A DNA stretch of 64,000 bases, from positions 1,302,001-1,366,000 of the forward strand of contig NZ_CP015225.1 in NCBI RefSeq assembly GCF_001623525.1, read 5' to 3'. This DNA is from Pseudomonas fluorescens (GTDB lineage: Bacteria; Pseudomonadota; Gammaproteobacteria; Pseudomonadales; Pseudomonadaceae). Under the pieces are notes generated by a model. That model did no database searches. It saw only the letters and a program-made list of their open reading frames with translations, and had not been told where the DNA came from. Numbering within the stretch: the stretch's first letter is position 1; each line of letters begins with the position of its first letter. Below are positions 62,917 to 64,000 of this stretch, piece by piece. The position numbers and the translations under genes are program-made.

Positions 62917-63593
62917 AGGGAGGCCTCTCCATGGTAGCCGTGGAGCGTCGCGCGTACGGCATCGCTCAGCAACTCATCGTCGTCAGGCAACCCGGCCTGC
63001 ATCTTGAAAGCACCGATGGCCACCCGGGTCGCGTCATTCAACTGACCATCGCATTCGCCGCTGAAGTAGCCGAGACCACGCAAGCGTTGTTGCACGCCCT
63101 TGAGGGTGCTGATCGGGTCGAGCGCGCGAAGCCTCAATGGGTAATCGCGGGAGAAGCCGTCAAAGGTTACGCGTACGGTGATGTCATCGGCGGTTGGCTC
63201 GAGCGGCCAGACAATATCGCCGTTCGCTTCAGCCGTGCCACGCCCCAGCAGCGTGTCACCACGCAGTACTTCAAAGTGGCGCGCCAGGCCTTGTCCGGCG
63301 AGCGCATAAGGACGAAACCGAAGCAAGGCAGGCGTGTTCAGCACGCGGAAAGTGTGCCTTCGCCCGGTGGCGTTCTGTTCGAAGGTCGCTTTCGTGCGAG
63401 GGGGAACGAACAATAAATCCCCCGACGCGAGCGTCGTCCCGTCCGGGTGTTGCTGGCGCAGGTTGGCATTGCGTGGGTGATCCCAGAGTGTCGAGCGCGC
63501 GTGTCCATAAGCGTAGGCCACGCTGTCGACGCTTTCGGCGGCTCCCAGTGCCAGGACGATGCCGTCACCGCCAGGGTCCGATCTGGCATTCAT
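62913..63593 (-). CDS. LysM-like and peptidoglycan-binding domain protein
   Basis: A 226-residue protein of a family met beside polymorphic toxin and type VI effector genes. The N-terminus is LysM-like (ESVDSVAYAYGHARSTLWDH, then LASGDLLFVPPRT, GRRHTFRV), a beta-rich middle follows, and the C-terminus is a peptidoglycan-binding domain (LKGVQQRLRGLGYFSGECDG, ATRVAIGAFKMQAGLPDDDE). No signal peptide is present, which fits export by a contractile or other non-Sec route, or a cytosolic role. AAGGAT lies nine bases before ATG 63593. It is the first gene of a two-gene operon with the HNH nuclease. Confidence 0.75.
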   Translation of the reverse strand: MNARSDPGGDGIVLALGAAESVDSVAYAYGHARSTLWDHPRNANLRQQHPDGTTLASGDLLFVPPRTKATFEQNATGRRHTFRVLNTPALLRFRPYALAGQGLARHFEVLRGDTLLGRGTAEANGDIVWPLEPTADDITVRVTFDGFSRDYPLRLRALDPISTLKGVQQRLRGLGYFSGECDGQLNDATRVAIGAFKMQAGLPDDDELLSDAVRATLHGYHGEASL

Positions 63594-63615
63594 ACTGTCT
63601 ATCCTTGTATGTCGC

Positions 63616-63670
63616 ACTAAGGTCGTGTGTAGGAAATCGCACCCATTCAGCAGGCGATTTAAACCTTAGT
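63616..63670. promoter_or_regulatory. nested inverted repeats upstream of the PG-binding/HNH operon
   Basis: An outer pair ACTAAGGT/ACCTTAGT (63616-63623 with 63663-63670) encloses an inner pair AAATCGC/GCGATTT (63634-63640 with 63654-63660). The structure begins 23 bases before the start codon at 63593, so it would be either a folded 5' leader or a double operator. Confidence 0.55.
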
Positions 63671-63818
63671 ACGTTATTTGCCTTTTTGGGAACACGGAGA
63701 ACTTGGCGACAGTTGGTTGAGGGATATCGATGACGTCACGGTACAGCATTGAATTGAGAGGATGAGATTGGCTTCAAATCCAGCCATCGATGGGGGCCGT
63801 GGGAATATCTGTGAGTAC

Positions 63819-63836
63819 ACATAATGTATATTATGT
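63819..63836. promoter_or_regulatory. AT-rich 18-bp palindrome
   Basis: ACATAATGTATATTATGT is symmetric except for one base pair. It lies in an AT-richer non-coding stretch (63671-64000) with no visible gene. It is a candidate operator for a gene beyond the window or for the operon to the left. Confidence 0.45.
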
Positions 63837-64000
63837 TAAACAACGTATGGGTAGATGTTTACTCCTTCACCTGAGCCGTCTGCCTCCTATCACCCCCCCT
63901 CAGCTCGAAACCAGAACGATTAAGCATCAATAGCTACCAAATCCACATGTGGCCGTTGCGAATTGAAGCGTTCGCGAAACTAGTAGAAATGCACTCAAGC

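Overview
The window looks like a stretch of chromosome from a fluorescent Pseudomonas (P. fluorescens group). This is inferred from gene content, from the high-GC protein-coding style, and from many copies of the inverted palindromic repeat whose core reads GGGAGCAAGCTCCC, which sits in a large share of the intergenic gaps. No rRNA, tRNA, CRISPR array or replication origin was seen. About 60 protein genes are supported, densely packed, with many ATGA-type overlaps that define operons.

Layout. 1-3.9 kb: a divergent pair of L,D-transpeptidases, then a divergent flavodoxin-like oxidoreductase/TetR pair. 3.9-7.4 kb: assimilatory nitrite reductase nirBD behind a sigma-54 promoter, with a leader holding an ANTAR-type hexaloop hairpin and a strong intrinsic terminator. 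7.5-9.7 kb: a CBS-domain protein and an IS110-family element lying inside a REP pair; its long non-coding left end can fold like a bridge RNA. 9.7-11.7 kb: an AraC regulator overlapping a degenerate GGDEF membrane protein. 12-18.8 kb: a phosphate-starvation locus with two Pho boxes: TonB-dependent receptor, beta-propeller phytase, and dedicated ExbB-ExbD-TonB. 18.9-24.5 kb: a minus-strand phosphorelay operon (two kinases, two response regulators, then an AraC regulator). 24.6-29.3 kb: a small secreted DUF4440-like protein, then a Fur-boxed ECF sigma/FecR/TonB siderophore receptor unit.

29.3-37.3 kb: small proteins, a TetR unit, a PLD-type phosphatidylserine synthase, an AraC regulator, and a four-gene operon (UDP-glucuronate 4-epimerase, GT2, LAB_N protein, GT83) that resembles a lipid A galacturonosylation pathway. 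37.6-45.7 kb: two convergent acyl-CoA units for branched-chain or short-chain acid oxidation. 45.8-48.1 kb: an HPP membrane protein and UDP-glucose dehydrogenase, which would supply the UDP-glucuronate used by the 33.8 kb operon. 48.2-50.6 kb: an uncharacterised GNAT/desaturase/metal-hydrolase cluster. 50.7-57 kb: two paralogous LysR regulators around a hydro-lyase, an NTF2-like protein, an MFS symporter and an OprD porin, suggesting uptake and use of a carboxylate. 57-60.2 kb: a broken histidine phosphatase gene, a methyltransferase, a LysE exporter and a secreted protein.

60.4-63.6 kb is the most unusual part: a PtuB-like HNH nuclease with a long C-terminal extension, overlapping a LysM/peptidoglycan-binding gene and facing a small beta-sandwich-tailed protein. 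It looks like an orphan toxin-delivery or defence module. The last 400 bases are non-coding, AT-richer, and contain two conspicuous inverted repeats.
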